A stretch of DNA of 64,000 bases from Epichloe hybrida (lineage: Eukaryota; Ascomycota; Sordariomycetes; Hypocreales; Clavicipitaceae), in NCBI GenBank assembly GCA_019022495.1, contig JAFEKR010000058.1, forward strand, positions 1 to 64,000, read 5' to 3'. The notes below the pieces were generated by a model that made no database searches, was not told where the DNA came from, and was given only the letters and a program-made list of their open reading frames with translations. Each line of letters starts with the position of its first letter. The stretch's first letter is position 1. Below are positions 10,256-22,739 of this stretch, one piece after another. The position numbers and the translations under genes were made by a program.

Positions 10256-12510
10256 GGCGCAGAAGACCTCACCGGATCTGACCATATCCTGCAGCTAATT
10301 AGCATCTTCACTAACCTACAGGATAGCACCTCGCAGACACTTAGGCACACGTAAAACACAATGGACAAACCGTATATAAAGGCAGAAGTAGCAATACATT
10401 TTTAACCTAAAAACGCCCTAGACCTATAAGATAAAGAAGGGATAGATATATACACTACCTAGCTTATTATAAACTTATAATAAATAGCAGAGAAAGTAGC
10501 CCTATAAAAGCCCTAGGGTTCCCTAGCCTAGAGGTATAGTAATTAAGGATAGCTAAAGAGGTAGTTATTAAAGCTAGATAAGTAAAGAGATAATAAAGAT
10601 AATAGAGAATAGAAGCAAACTAGCAAGCTTATATAGAGGTAAATAAGGATTAGGAATAAGTTATTAGGATAAAAAGGAGAAATATATAGAGGGAAGCCTT
10701 ATAAAAAGCTAATATATAAAGAAAGGATAGTAAAGTATAAAGCCTTAAGAGATAAGCCTAGCTCTAAAGCCAGGCCCCCCTAGAACTACCTAGGTTACTA
10801 GAGCTAAAGAGAACTAAAAATAACCTAAACCTAGCTACTATATATAAGAATAAAGTAAGCATACTAGTATAAAGATTCTTCTCTAAGCCTATAGTAAACC
10901 TCTCTTATATCCTAGATCTTACCTTCCTAGAGCTAGATAATACGTTATTCCTAGATAAAGAATGATTTAGATTAAAGGAGATATTAGATGTTTTATTAGA
11001 TATAGCTAGCTAAAAGGTAATAGGTAATAATAAACTCCTAGTAAGCCTTATTAAAGCCTATAGTAAGCTAGTAAAAGAGGCTATAGCCTAACTCTTAAAT
11101 ACTATCCTTAAAGTAAGATACTTCCTAGTTTAATTTTAGACTACTAAAGTAATAGTAATTAGAAAACTAGGTAAGATAATAAAAGAGATAAGGAGAGCTA
11201 ATATATAGAGGCCTATCTCCTTACTAAATATTATTAGGAAAATTATAGAAGTAGTAATTATAAAATAACTTATAGCCTTTACTAAGGCAAAAGGACTTCT
11301 CCTAGAACTATAGATAGGAAATAGGATAAATAAGTTAATAAAGATAGTAATTAGGGTCTTAGTAAAATACATAAGAGAGGCCTAGGGCAAAGGCAAAATT
11401 ACCTTACTAGCCTAGATAAATATTTTATTTACCTTTAATAGAGTTAGCTACCTATACCTAATTACCTTACTAATCTAAATAGAAATCCTACACTAGCTAA
11501 TAACTATAATATAAAGCTTCCTAGTAAATAAAATAAGCTAGCTTAGCTTTAATAGTAAACTCTCTAAACCCTTTAGGATTAAAGCTAGCACTTTATAAGA
11601 ATTGCCTCTTTTACTAATTCTCTTTCTCCTTTACTTAGTAAAACTTTATATATACCTCTAAGCTATCCTAAGTATAGTAGCTATTACATTTACTAATAAT
11701 ATAAATATTATAGTATTTAGTAGGAATATAGTATAGACCTAGAGAAAACTTAAGGCTATATAGAGAATCTATAAGAACTAGGTAAAGAAAGTAAGTATAA
11801 AGTTTAACCTAGTAAAAACTAAACTTATACACTTTAGTAAGGCCTATAGGCCTCTATAGGTAAGGGTCTAGCTTAGTATAAAAGAGATAGCGCTAATAGA
11901 AGTATACTAATTTCTTAGGGTATAGGTAAATAAGAAACTTAACTAAAGTGCCTATAAGAATATCCTTAAGGGAAAGCTAGCCTAGTAGTAGCTTACACTC
12001 TTTATATTAGTAGTATTAGTATAGGGTATTAGTTTTAGAGATACCTAGCTTATATATATATAGGTAGTCTAGCCTATTCTTACCTATAAAGTAAGTACCT
12101 ATTATACCCTAACTAAGAAGGGAGGAAACCTAAGAGGTATAGTTAGAAGCTTTATAGTAAACTAATTAACCTACCTCTAGACTATAGCTAGAGCATTTAA
12201 GGCTACACTAATTGCCTAGCTAGAGGTTAAGACTTATATCCCTCCCCTAGACCTTTACTTAAATAAGATAAAATAGAAGTTTAAAGAAAGGATTATGCTT
12301 AGTAAAATAGCAAATAAGATATAAGCTATAGCTAACTTAGTGTAAATAGTATTATAATATAGAGGAAGACCCCCTTTAGCTAATAATAAACTAGATATAT
12401 AACTATATAAAGAATAAAAGAGAAGATAAGAAGACTAGTATTTTAATAAAAGACTAAGATAATATAGGTATAGAAAAGAACTAATAGAGGACTACTTACT
12501 TACCTATAGC
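10256..12510 (+). pseudogene. LINE ORF2 relic with reverse transcriptase
   Basis: A plus-strand frame with stops mostly at Gln codons reads as a Tad/I-type non-LTR reverse transcriptase. From about 11,120 a V-I-V-I-R-K-L-G-K segment is followed by the R-P-I-S-L-L-N-type motif (R-G-L-S here) near 11,210. A helix with G-K-I/L-I-E-x-V-I-T-K follows. The catalytic motif at 11,689-11,700 reads F-T-N-N instead of F-A-D-D. A later L-x-F-L-R/G-V-x-V-N-K-K-L segment is the usual post-palm motif. The first ~130 bases (10,256-10,390) are strikingly less mutated and match 29,750-29,907 on the minus strand. The copy is cut at 12,511 by an hAT terminus. It is non-functional: catalytic aspartates lost and many stops. 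Confidence 0.8.
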
Positions 12511-14318
12511 CAGAGTATTGCACTAAAACGTGTAGTGTAGTGTAGTATTTGTAGTGTAGTGTAGTAACTACACTATAAACTACACTACACTATAAACTAC
12601 ACTAAATACAAGGAAAAAAAAACTATAATACATTACACTATAAATTTTTTTTCCTAAACTACACTAACTACAAATACTACAAATGTAGTATTAGACTTTT
12701 TATTAGTTATTAGTATTTATAAGGTTAAAAGAAAGCTAGTTATATAAAAGCTTTTATTATTACCTATTTTATTAAATTAGTTATAGAATTTATAATATTA
12801 TATTATTTTTATAATTTTATTATAACTAAGTAAGGTTATATATAATATTATACTTTTTTAATAATACTATTTAACTTAATACTTTATTTCCCTAATATAA
12901 CTTAAAGAAAAACCTTCTTATTATATTATTTACTATTTCTATAAATTATTTTATCTTTCTATAAATTATTATTATTACTTATTTTAAAAAAAAACTATAA
13001 AAAGAACTACTAGTAAACTTAATATAAGTAGCTTATTATATCTTATTATAGCTTATAATAGCTTATAATACTAATATTACTAGTATTACTAGTATTACTA
13101 AGATTACTAAGATTACTAAGATTACTTATAATATTATTAGTGTTAAAGTTTAATAATAAATAAATAATAAATAAATAATAAATAAATAACTTAAATATAA
13201 ATACTAGTAATTATAAGTAAATTACTATAGTAAAAGCTATAGTTTTTAATAACTTAGTATTTTAAGGTTTTTAAAAATATTAATATTATAAAAATGTTTT
13301 CTCTTTTATATTTTTTTAAAATAATAATAAAAGTAAAATAATAGTAATAATAGTAATTAAGGTTATTAAAGTTATTAAAGCTCTTATAATAAGTATAGTA
13401 TATTATATAAAAGTAAGTCTTAGTTTTATTTTAAAAAATAAGTTAAACTTATTTTTATAGCTTAATTAAGCTATATAGGGTAATTAAAATAATACTATTA
13501 ATTATTTATTAATAGATTATAAATATTAGTTTATTATATTCTTTATTTATATATTATAGTAATAAGATATATAAAGTTACTATATATAACTTCTTAAGGC
13601 TTTAGAATTATAAAGCTAAAACTAATATTTAATTAGTTTAAATCTTAAATAAATAGTTTAAGCTTTTTTTAAGTTCTTATTATATTAAGAATAAGATTTA
13701 AGTACTAATTGTATATTTTATTAACTTCTAGTAATTTATCTAGATTTCTTAATTAATTTTATTCTATTAGTTTAGGGTATTTTTTATTTAAAATAATAAT
13801 AATAATATTTTAAAATATAAAATAATTAATAGTAATAGTAAATAAAATAATAAGAAGGTTTTTCTTTAACTTATATTAGTAAAATAAAGTATTAGGTATA
13901 ATAGTATTATTAAAAAGTTATAATATTATAAATTACCCTAGTTATAGTAAAATCCTTAAAAAAAGGTAAATTTTATAAATTATATAACTAATTAGGTAAA
14001 ATAGGTAATAATAAAAGCTTCTATATAACTAGCCTTCTTTTAATCCTTATAATAACCTTATATAATAAAAAAGCCTACTTTTTTTTTTACTAACACTACA
14101 TTTGTAGTTTTTGTAGTTAGTGTAGTTAGTAACTACACTATCTACACTACACTATAAGCAAAAAAAAACTACACTACACTACACTATAAAAAAAAAATAC
14201 ACTACACTAACTATAAAAAAAAAAACTATAATACATTAACTATAAGAAAAAAAAAACTACAATACAAATACAAATTTTTCCTAAAAACTACACTAACTAC
14301 ACTACAAACAATACTCTG
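12511..14318. mobile_element. Complete non-autonomous hAT-like element (1.8 kb)
   Basis: It starts CAGAGTATTGCACT and ends AATACTCTG, which are inverted. Both ends carry clusters of ACTACA/GTAGTG units within ~150 bases. The interior has no transposase but shares its AT-rich core (AATATTAATATT..., decamer TTATAATAGC repeats, TATTAC arrays) in inverted orientation with the 3' part of the hAT element at 33,660-34,367, so it is probably a deletion derivative of that family. The left flank is LINE ORF2 and the right flank is unrelated. The adjacent octamers CCTATAGC and CTCCTTAG do not match, so no target duplication is evident. Confidence 0.7.
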
Positions 14319-15512
14319 CTCCTTAGTAAGTAAAGTGCTACTAAGGTAAATAGGATTAATAAAATAAAGACTCTATAATACTATTACGTAAAAATATATA
14401 TATAAACGCTATTCTAAATAAAGGAAATAAACTTATATAAGGAGGTAAATAACCTCCTTAAGTTAGGCTATTACTATAGTTACCTTCTCCTTAACTACTG
14501 CTAAAGAGCCCTTAGTAATATCCTTAGCCCTAATACTTAGATTAATAACCTTACTATATATAAAATCTAGCTTTATAATAAGTTCTAATTAGAGTTATAG
14601 CGCCTTATAGCACTGCTTTACTATCTATATATATATAAGTAAAGGATTAGAGAAAATTATAATTAAAAGCACTTTACCTTAGTGTCTTTATCTAGCGCTA
14701 ATAATATTTGCTTAGTAAGGGGAATATAAGTATTATATAAAGGTAAGTAATAGTAATTACTAATCTTATATAAGTAATATCTCTAAGATTATCTAGACTT
14801 AACCTTAAAGTAATAACCTAAGCTACCCTTACCTATAAGGCTTACTTAAACACACCCTTTATAGGGAATATTATACTTAGGACCTTAAGAAGTAAGTAAT
14901 TTAGGCTATACTATTAGTATATACTAAAGAGAAAGGGAAAGTATAGTACTAATAGGTTATTTTTATAAAGTTTATAGAGAATTATACCTTAAGTATTCTC
15001 CCCTTACCTAGGCCTTTATAGAATATAAGGTTTATAAAGAAGTATACTTAGGGTATTCTCCTTACTTCTCCTTAGGAGATAGTAACTTACTAGTAAGTAA
15101 CTTAGTACTAATTAGTAAAGAATTACTAATAGGTAACTTAGACTTAGCTAGAGAAGGCAAAGAATTATTATAAGCTATACTAAGGCTTAGATAGAAATAT
15201 ATAGCTAAATTAGCTATAATATAAGTAATTTACTAAAGAGTAATTAAGCTCTCCTAGGAGTAAAGATTCTCTTTAACCTAAGCGTATATATTAGAATTTA
15301 TATTAATTAAAATATAAGCTAGTTAATAAAAAGTATATTATAAAGAAAAGAAAAGGAAGCCTATAATTATTATATTAAGAGATCCTTTATAGGAGAGGAG
15401 CGTAAGTATAAAAGTAAGAGAGCTTACTTTAAATTTATATTAAATTTAGGCACTACTAAAACACTATATATTTACTAGTTAAGATATTAGTTAGTAATTA
15501 TAATAACCTTAA
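14319..15512 (-). pseudogene. Unidentified mutated coding relic
   Basis: On the minus strand a frame broken mainly by Gln-type stops runs from about 15,180 to 14,650 with Leu/Ser/Lys-rich sequence, so it probably was coding. I do not recognise the family. It could be the remainder of the hAT transposase interrupted by the copia element at 15,513, but no hAT C-terminal (dimerisation) motif could be found. No repeat structure was seen. Confidence 0.3.
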
Positions 15513-16330
15513 TGTTAAAAATAAGACCTATTTTTAGCCCTTTCTAGTTAAAGGACCTTTCTATTACTAGCTTGCATTGCAAGCCTAACAGCTGCACTGC
15601 ACCTGTTAACGGTCGCGAAGGTAGCCGTTAATGGCTACGTCGCAGCTGTCAACAGCTGCGACTGACCGTGTGGATGACTAATCCAAATCAATTATCAATT
15701 GTGGATTATTTAATTGCATTGTGGCTACAAGCGCAGCCATAACCGCAGCACCACTAGTAATTAGGTAAGCTAGGGTGACGTAAGCAGGTTACCCTATAGC
15801 TATCTTTAACAGCGATTTTCTCTTTAACTAGAGGTTGTACAAAAGTCTTACATATAGCAAATTAAAGCTAGAAGACAGGGCTTTCATTTTATATAGGAAT
15901 ATTTTTTAGACTAAAATTTAGTGCATACGGGTTACTAGTTTATATAGTAGTAAGTTGATTTTTTGGATTTTATATACAAATGAATTTTGCGGAAAATAAA
16001 AAGTGGCCTGTAAGACCTCTTTAGCGGTCCGGATCCACTAATACGGTTAGTGGGTATATGAGAGGAAGAAGATCTTTTTAATCTAGCTAGATAGCTAGGC
16101 CTCTTAATCTAACAGCCGCATTGCCTATATAACATTACTAAAATCAATTCTATTAGTATATAAGATATTGTAAAAGTTATCTAGATTAAATTCTATTAGT
16201 TAATAACTGCCAAAACCTTCCGTTGCGTTGCGTTAAATAAATATTTAACGTGGTGGCTCTATTAGTCCCTGACCGTAAAAGCTACACCTGTACAGCTGTT
16301 GCCAGCCGGCAACTAGCTCCTTACATTTCA
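15513..16330 (+). repeat. Copia copy 1, 5' LTR (818 bp)
   Basis: TG...CA ends; it is collinear with the LTRs at 21,900-22,721 and 37,714-38,939. It contains GC-rich palindromic blocks (CAGCTG, GTTAACGGTCGCGAAGG) around 15,590-15,660 that are largely intact here. Confidence 0.9.
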
Positions 16331-16333
16331 ATA

Positions 16334-16347
16334 GGTTATGAGCCTGG
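16334..16347 (+). other. Primer-binding site, initiator-tRNA anticodon-arm type
   Basis: GGTTATGAGCCTGG directly follows the 5' LTR. Its complement (...GGCTCATAACC) matches the anticodon stem-loop of initiator tRNA-Met with the CAT anticodon. Copia-group elements are known to prime from an internal fragment (half-molecule) of initiator tRNA rather than from its 3' end. The same site is at 38,943-38,956 in copy 2, with one G-to-A change. Confidence 0.75.
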
Positions 16348-16390
16348 CCTATCACTATAAAATTCTTTCTAGTGCACTATACGTACAGTT

Positions 16391-16709
16391 ATAGAAGACT
16401 TCCCTTCTATAAAACAGGAAGGACCCGCGAGATAGAAGCTATTCCCTTCTATAAAAAGGAATCATTGTGATTACAGAAGACTTCCCTTCTATAAAACAGG
16501 AAGCGCACGAGCAGTATAGAAGTATTCCCTTCTATAAAAAGGAAGTTCAGTAAGAATAGAAGCTTTTCCCTTCTATAAAAAGGAAATTCAGCGAGAATAG
16601 AAGCTTTTCCCTTCTATAAAAAGGAAATTCAGCGCGGATAGAAGCTTTTCCCTTCTATAAAAAGGAATTTCAGTACGAATAGAAGACTTCCCTTCTATAA
16701 AATTAGAAG
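16391..16709 (+). repeat. Leader array of eight ~40-bp hairpin repeats
   Basis: Eight tandem units share the core TTCCCTTCTATAAAAAGGAA, with short complementary arms (TTCC/GGAA), separated by variable ~20-base linkers (GACCCGCGAG, TTCAGCGAGA and similar). They occupy the space between the primer site and the gag start codon. Copy 2 has seven units in the same place (39,001-39,277). The high conservation of the core among units suggests an RNA-level role such as packaging or translation control, but that is inference. Confidence 0.85.
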
Positions 16710-19700
16710 ATGGCTACTAATCAACAAGGTCAGGGACCTCTAGTCCCTGATCTTAGTGCGCAAGAGGTTCTAAATAACCAGCTAAAAGAGCAGGTTATTA
16801 AATAACAAAACGCTATCGATCTAGTAATACAGAAGCTAGAGTCCTTAACTTTAGCTATTAATGATAGACCTATGGAGGGTGTGGAAGCTACTAAGCCTGC
16901 TAGTTAGCAGCAAGTTTAACAGCCTATTTAGTAAGATAAGGCAACTGAATCTAGCTCTGTACAAGCTGCCTTTAATAATTCAATTATTAAGGAATTTAAT
17001 AAGAGAGTTTATAGCTTCCCTGAGACTGCTAAGCTTAAAGGAGCTGAAAATTTCGATCAATAGAAACAAGCCCTAGCTATCTAATTTAGAGCTTTAGGCA
17101 TGCCTAATTTTCTAGATAATCCGGATATTTCTAGGGTGCTAGGGGACGCTAACTAAGCTATTATCCTAATGTTACTAAGGGATAGTTGTACGGAAGGCCC
17201 CTAAGCCGCTATAACTTGGCAAAAATCACCTGAAAAAGCCTATAATTTACTTGTATGGTAGTATTCACATAGCGTTGAAATCTAGAGGGGGTCCCTATAT
17301 TCTGAATTTCATAACCTGAATTTTCATGGATTTAAGGGGACTTTAGAAGCCTTTAATGTAGTCTTTAATAATTTACTAGCTAGATTATCGATTTTAGGGG
17401 TCCTGATTAATCCTATAGATCAGGTTAATCAATATCTTCAATCCCTAAAATCAACCTTCCCTCAGTGGGCTAAGAGGCAACGATTTAGTATGCGTACGAA
17501 TAGGGCTATAGGGGTCCCCCTAGAAGCCCTAAATCTTGAATTCCTAATGGCAGACCTTCTAGCTAAATAGAGGGATAAGTTATCTACGGTAGCTAAAGCC
17601 CTGAATTATAGGGCTAAAGACCTAGAAAAGGGCGCTAAAGATAAAGAAAAGGCCCCTAAAGGTTAGAAGAAGAAGAAAGAAGGCTCTGAAGAAAATAAGG
17701 GCTCTTCTAATTCTAATAAGAAGAAAAAGAAGTAAAAGGGTTAAAAATCAGATAAAAAGGATACTAAAGAACTTACAGAGGGTTCTTTTATGCTAGGAAA
17801 TTACAACCTTTCTAACGGAGCCCTTAATCCGTACAAGAAACCTAGTAATTACAAGACTAGTTATAAAAGCCCTAGCGATAGTAGCTCTGATTCTAGCTCT
17901 AGTGATTCGGATGATAAAAAAACAAGAAATTAATTCCTTAAATGGTTTTAATTATTACAGTAAAGACATGAAAAAGGCCCTATTATATAATACAGGTTTA
18001 ACTGTACATATAGTTAATTCTAGGGAGGTCTTTAGGGATTATACCCCTTTTAAGAAAGGGGAATCTAACCCTATTATAACCGGTGGTGGCCCTATTTATC
18101 CTAAGGGTCACAGTAGTACTATTTTTAAGGTCTTATATCAAAAGAAACCTAATAAATATAGGACCTTAGTGCTAAAGGACGCTCTATATTTTCCTTAGCT
18201 TAATGTTAATACAGTTAGTGGCCTTATTCACTATATATCTAGCGGTTGCTTTATAAAAAACTATCTTTATCTTAAAGATAGGTCTTATATTGCTGCCCTA
18301 GATATAGAAAAACATGGTTTTTTCTTTCACTTTAAGAACTAAACTACACTAATGTTACATAAAGGGCCCTGTAAAAAATCTTATTATATCTGACCTTTTA
18401 CCTATGCTAGCTTTAGGGGTTATAGCTATCTGATTAGCTACCCTATAGAGGTTTAAATTCCCTCTAAAAAGCTGGATTAGGCTTCTGATTTGGACGAAAT
18501 CGCTGAAATCGACGAAAATAATAATGATATTAAAGAAATCGTACGGGATGATTTAGGGGATTTAGTCCCTTCTCTAACGCCTATAGCCCTAGGTTAGGTC
18601 CCTTATAAATCTAAAGAAATAGATTTAGGGGTGTTAGAGGGCCTTAGTGGAGGAAAAAGGTCCCTAATACTTCCCTAAGAGGCCTATGGTTCTTAAGGGG
18701 CCTAGCAGGGGACTAACGGAGAGGGCCCTAATCTAGACCCGAATCTAGACCCTAATTCAGGCCCTAAAGACCTTCAATATCAAAAGTTACTAGAACTAGC
18801 TAGCCTATGGCATATACGATTAGGGCACCTAGGGCTTCCTTTGCTAAAGAAAACAAGCCTTATAACTAAAGGAATCCCTGATTTTTCTAAAATTAAGGAT
18901 AAAGACTTTAAATATATAGCTTATGATCAATCTAAGGCAGTTAGAAGACCTAGGAAATTAGCTATCCCTAACCCCCCTAGAGCTCTAGATTAAATAGAGG
19001 GGGATACGCTAAAAATTAGCCCTATACTGTACAATAAACAGTTAATTTGCTTATTTCTAGTTGATCGAAAAACTAGATATAAGTGGGTGTTCTTATTACC
19101 TAATAAGGAAGGCCTAACTGTTTATAGGGCTATTAAGGGCTTCTTCAGAGAGCTTAAAAATCAACTAGGTTAATATCCTAGGCACCTTTACTTTAATGGG
19201 GGCTAAGAAATCGATTCTAGTTGTCAAACCTAGTTAAATTCTAAAGGGATTAAATTTACGACTTCTAGTCCCTATATCCATAAGCAAAATGGATTAGCAA
19301 AGCGTTCTATTCGTATTATTCTAGATTAATTAAGGGCTACTATCTAGTAGGCAAAATTACCCTTTTATCTATGGTGTTTTGTATTACTTGCAGTTGTTAA
19401 CCTAGTTAATATAACTGCTAATATCACTAAGGATAAAAGCCCTAAATAACTGCTAGCTAGGGAGCTAAATCAGCCCTGTACGACTAATATTAGCAGTATT
19501 AGAGCCATAGGATCTCACTGTGAGATTCTAATCCCCCTGGAAAAAAGACCTAAAGCCTAGAAGTTAGTAGCTAGGACTATCCCTAGAAGGTTATTAGCTA
19601 CACTAGGTGCTAACACCTATCTAGTGTACATCCCCTCTAAAAGGCTAGTTACAAAGACTAGCTTTATTAAGATTATAGAGCCTATAGGTCCTGTCTCTAA

Positions 19701-21693
19701 AGGATTACCTAGGCTTTCTATAGGGGATAACCCTTTAGAGGGGGAAAATGATTTAGAAAATCAAGATCTAAATTAAGGTTTAAAGGATTACCCTATAGAC
19801 AACATAGGAGGTCCCCCTATAAGTCAAGAAAAACACCCTATAGGGCCTGTACAACCCCCTAAGGAACCGATTCTAGAGGTCTTAGAGGAGGCCACGCCCG
19901 TAACTTCACTAGGAAATCAGATTTCGACTCCGGACCTTGATTTTGATAAAATTACTGACTTTAACCCTAATATTGACCCTATAGATGTTAATATTAGTTC
20001 CCCTTCTTCTCTAGATTTTATAAAAGAAATCTGCTTTAAGGTATAGGAGAAGCTAAAGGAAAACAACCCTAATAGCCCCGAACCTAAGACCTAGAAGCAA
20101 GCTATATCTAGCTTTGAAAGGGATAAATAGATAGAAGCTACGTACAAGGAATACGAACAGCTTCTAAAGGCTAGTACTTTTAAATTTATAGGGAAAGACT
20201 AAGTACCTAAGGGCCGAAAAGTACTAAAAAATAGGCTTGTTTATAAGCTTAAAAAGGATAAAGAAAATAATCCTTTAAAATACAAGGCCTGACTCGTTGC
20301 TAAGGGATTTATGCAAATCGAAGGTCTAGATTATCTAGAGACCTTTGTAGCCACAAGTATTCCCCCTAGCTGGAGGATTTTACTAGCCCTAGTGGCTTAG
20401 AATAACTAGGAAATCGAACAGGTCGATTTTATAGGAGCTTTTCTTAATAGTAAGCTATAATAATAGATTTATATAGTTATTCCAGACGGATTTATTGAAT
20501 TCCTTAAAGCAAATCCTAAATTAGCTAGATTAGCTAAAAGTTTTAGCTATAAACCTTCTAAAGATTAAGTAATTTTATTATAGAAATCTTTATATAGCCT
20601 AAAACAGAGCTTAAGGGAGTGGCAATAAGCACTAATTATAGTGCTAAAGTCCCTAGGATTTAGCCCTCTAATTTCTAACCTAGCTATATTCTATAATTCC
20701 TCTACTAAAACCTTTATTATTACATATGTGGATGATTGTCTTCTAATTAGACTGGATTTACGTTATATCTAAAGACTTAAAAAGGAACTTTATAAAGTCT
20801 ATCTAATAGAAGATAGGGGGCTAGCTAAATTCTTCTTAGAGGTTTAAATCGTACAAGATAGACCTAATAGGGTCCTGAAAATTCATCAATCTTAGTATAT
20901 CTTAGAGGCTTTAAATCGATTTAATATGCTAGATAGTAAGCCTATTAGCATACCTCTTTAGCTAGGTGTTTTAGCTACGCAGACCACTAAGCTTTTAATA
21001 GCTAGCGAAATCAAGCTCTATCAGTGCATTATAGGGACTATAATATACCTAATGTTACTTACAAGGCTAGACATGGCCTTTACACTTTAGTGGCTATCTA
21101 TAGCACTAGCTAGGCCCTATATAAAGCACCTAAAAGCAGCTAAAAACCTGCTTAGGTACTTATTAGGGACTAAATTCCTTACTATAATCTATAGGGGAGA
21201 CCCTAAAGGTATAGCTAGCAAAAGCCTAATAGGTTATTATAATAGTAATTTTATAGGGGATAAAAAGACCTCTAAATTAACTTACGCTTATCTATTTAAG
21301 CTAGCTAGTAGACCTATTAGCTAGAAATTAAAGAAAGCTAGTATAATAGCTCTATTGATATTAGAAGCTAAAGCTAACGCTATCTACGAGACCTTCCAGG
21401 AGCTATAGTGGCTTTAGGGCTTATTTAAGGAGCTAAAAACCCTTATATCTCCCCCTATCTAGATATATTATAATAATTAAGGCGCTATAATCACTACCTA
21501 TAACCCTGCCTTATATAGCTATATAAAGCATACCTTACTAAAGTTTAACTATATTAGGTAATAGGTTTTAGAGAGTTTAGCTAAGATCAAATATCTAGAT
21601 ACGAAGTCAATGCCTATAGATAGTCTAATAAAGCCTCTATCTAGACCTCTTTATTAGGCCTTTATTAAGCTCTTAGGGCTTAATAATCACTAA
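16710..21693 (+). pseudogene. Copia gag-pol polyprotein, RIP-interrupted (copy 1)
   Basis: Begins with ATG at 16,710 (Met-Ala-Thr-Asn-Gln-Gln) and ends at TAA 21,691. Gag: an Ala/Glu helical N-terminus and a Lys/Ser-rich linker near 17,640-17,900. A GAG-pre-integrase box (R-L-G-H-L-G-L-P) is at about 18,808-18,840, followed by the integrase core (about 19,000-19,450) and a copia-type RT from about 20,180. The palm motif Y-V-D-D is intact at 20,725-20,736, and RNase H with the terminal K-H-T/K-P-L-S-R blocks lies up to 21,650. Numerous TAG/TAA codons replace CAG/CAA, and some frameshifts are likely. The longest open stretch is 17,902-18,198. The copy is inactive, but its catalytic residues are better kept than those of the LINEs. 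Confidence 0.85.
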
Positions 21694-21899
21694 AACTAAT
21701 AACTAAATCCCTTTAATAGGGAACTAAAAACAATGCTAAAAAGGGAGCTATATTTAATAATAGCTAGGAATTTAAAAAGGGGGTCTTTTATCTTTTCCTA
21801 TTTTTCCCTTTTATTTATTTTTATCTAAAAGTTCTTGTTTACCCTGTATTACTTTATACGCTTTTAATTAGCTTATATGTAATTCTTTTATAGAGAGGG

Positions 21900-22721
21900 T
21901 GTTAAAAATAAGACCTATTTTTAGCCCGTTCTAGTTAAAGGACCTGTTTATTACTAGCTTATATTATAAGCCTAATAGCTACACTATAGCTATTAATGGT
22001 TATAAAGGTGGCTATTAATAGCTACGTTGTAGCTATTAATAGCTATAACTAACCGTGTGAATAACTAATCTAAATCAATTATGAATTATTTAATTGCGTT
22101 ATAGCTATAAGCGTAGCTATAAGCGCAACGCCACTAGTAATTAGGTAAGCTAGGGTGACGTAAGCAAGTTACCCTATTCGCGGGTTACCCTATAGCTATC
22201 TTTAACAGCGATTTTCTCTTTAACTAGAGGTTATACAAAAGTCTTATATATAGCAAATTAAAGCTAGAAGACAGGGCTTTTATTTAATATAGGAATATTT
22301 TTTAGACTAAAAGTTAGTGCATATAGGTTACTAGTTTGTATAGTAGTAAGTTAATTTTTTAGACTTTATATATAAATGAATTTTGCGGAAAATTAAAAGT
22401 AGCTCTTAAGACCTCTCTAGTAGTCTAGATTCACTAATATAGTTAGTAAGTATATAAGAGGAAGAAGATCTTTTTAATCTAGCTAGATAGCTAGGCCTCT
22501 TAATCTAACAGCTACATTGCCTATATAACGTTAGTAAAATCAATTCTATTGGTATATAAGATATCGTAAAAGTTATCTAGATTGAATTCTATTAGTTAAT
22601 AACTGCCACAAACTTCCGTTGCATTACGTTAAATATTCAACGTGGTGGTTCTGTTAGTCCCTGACCGTAGAGCTGCACCTGTACAGCTGTTGCCAGCTGG
22701 CAACTAGCTCCCTACATTTCA
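21900..22721 (+). repeat. Copia copy 1, 3' LTR (822 bp)
   Basis: Same ends as the 5' LTR. In the 21,975-22,050 block nearly every CA, TG and CG present in the other LTRs reads TA or TG. Preceded by the purine-rich TAGAGAGGG (21,891-21,899). Confidence 0.9.
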
Positions 22722-22739
22722 ATAATGTATATATCTTAA

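Larger units (their letters stand above)
15513..22721 (+). mobile_element. Full-length Ty1/copia LTR retrotransposon (copy 1)
   Basis: It has two LTRs (15,513-16,330 and 21,900-22,721), both starting TGTTAAAAATAAGACC and ending ...CATTTCA. There is a primer-binding site 3 bases inside the 5' LTR, a repeat-rich leader, and one gag-pol reading frame in the copia order (protease region, integrase, RT, RNase H). A polypurine stretch (TAGAGAGGG) lies directly before the 3' LTR. The 5' LTR keeps many CA/CG/TG dinucleotides, while the 3' LTR has lost most of them to TA. No perfect 5-bp target duplication was found (CTTAA against ATAAT). Full length is 7.2 kb. Confidence 0.92.
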
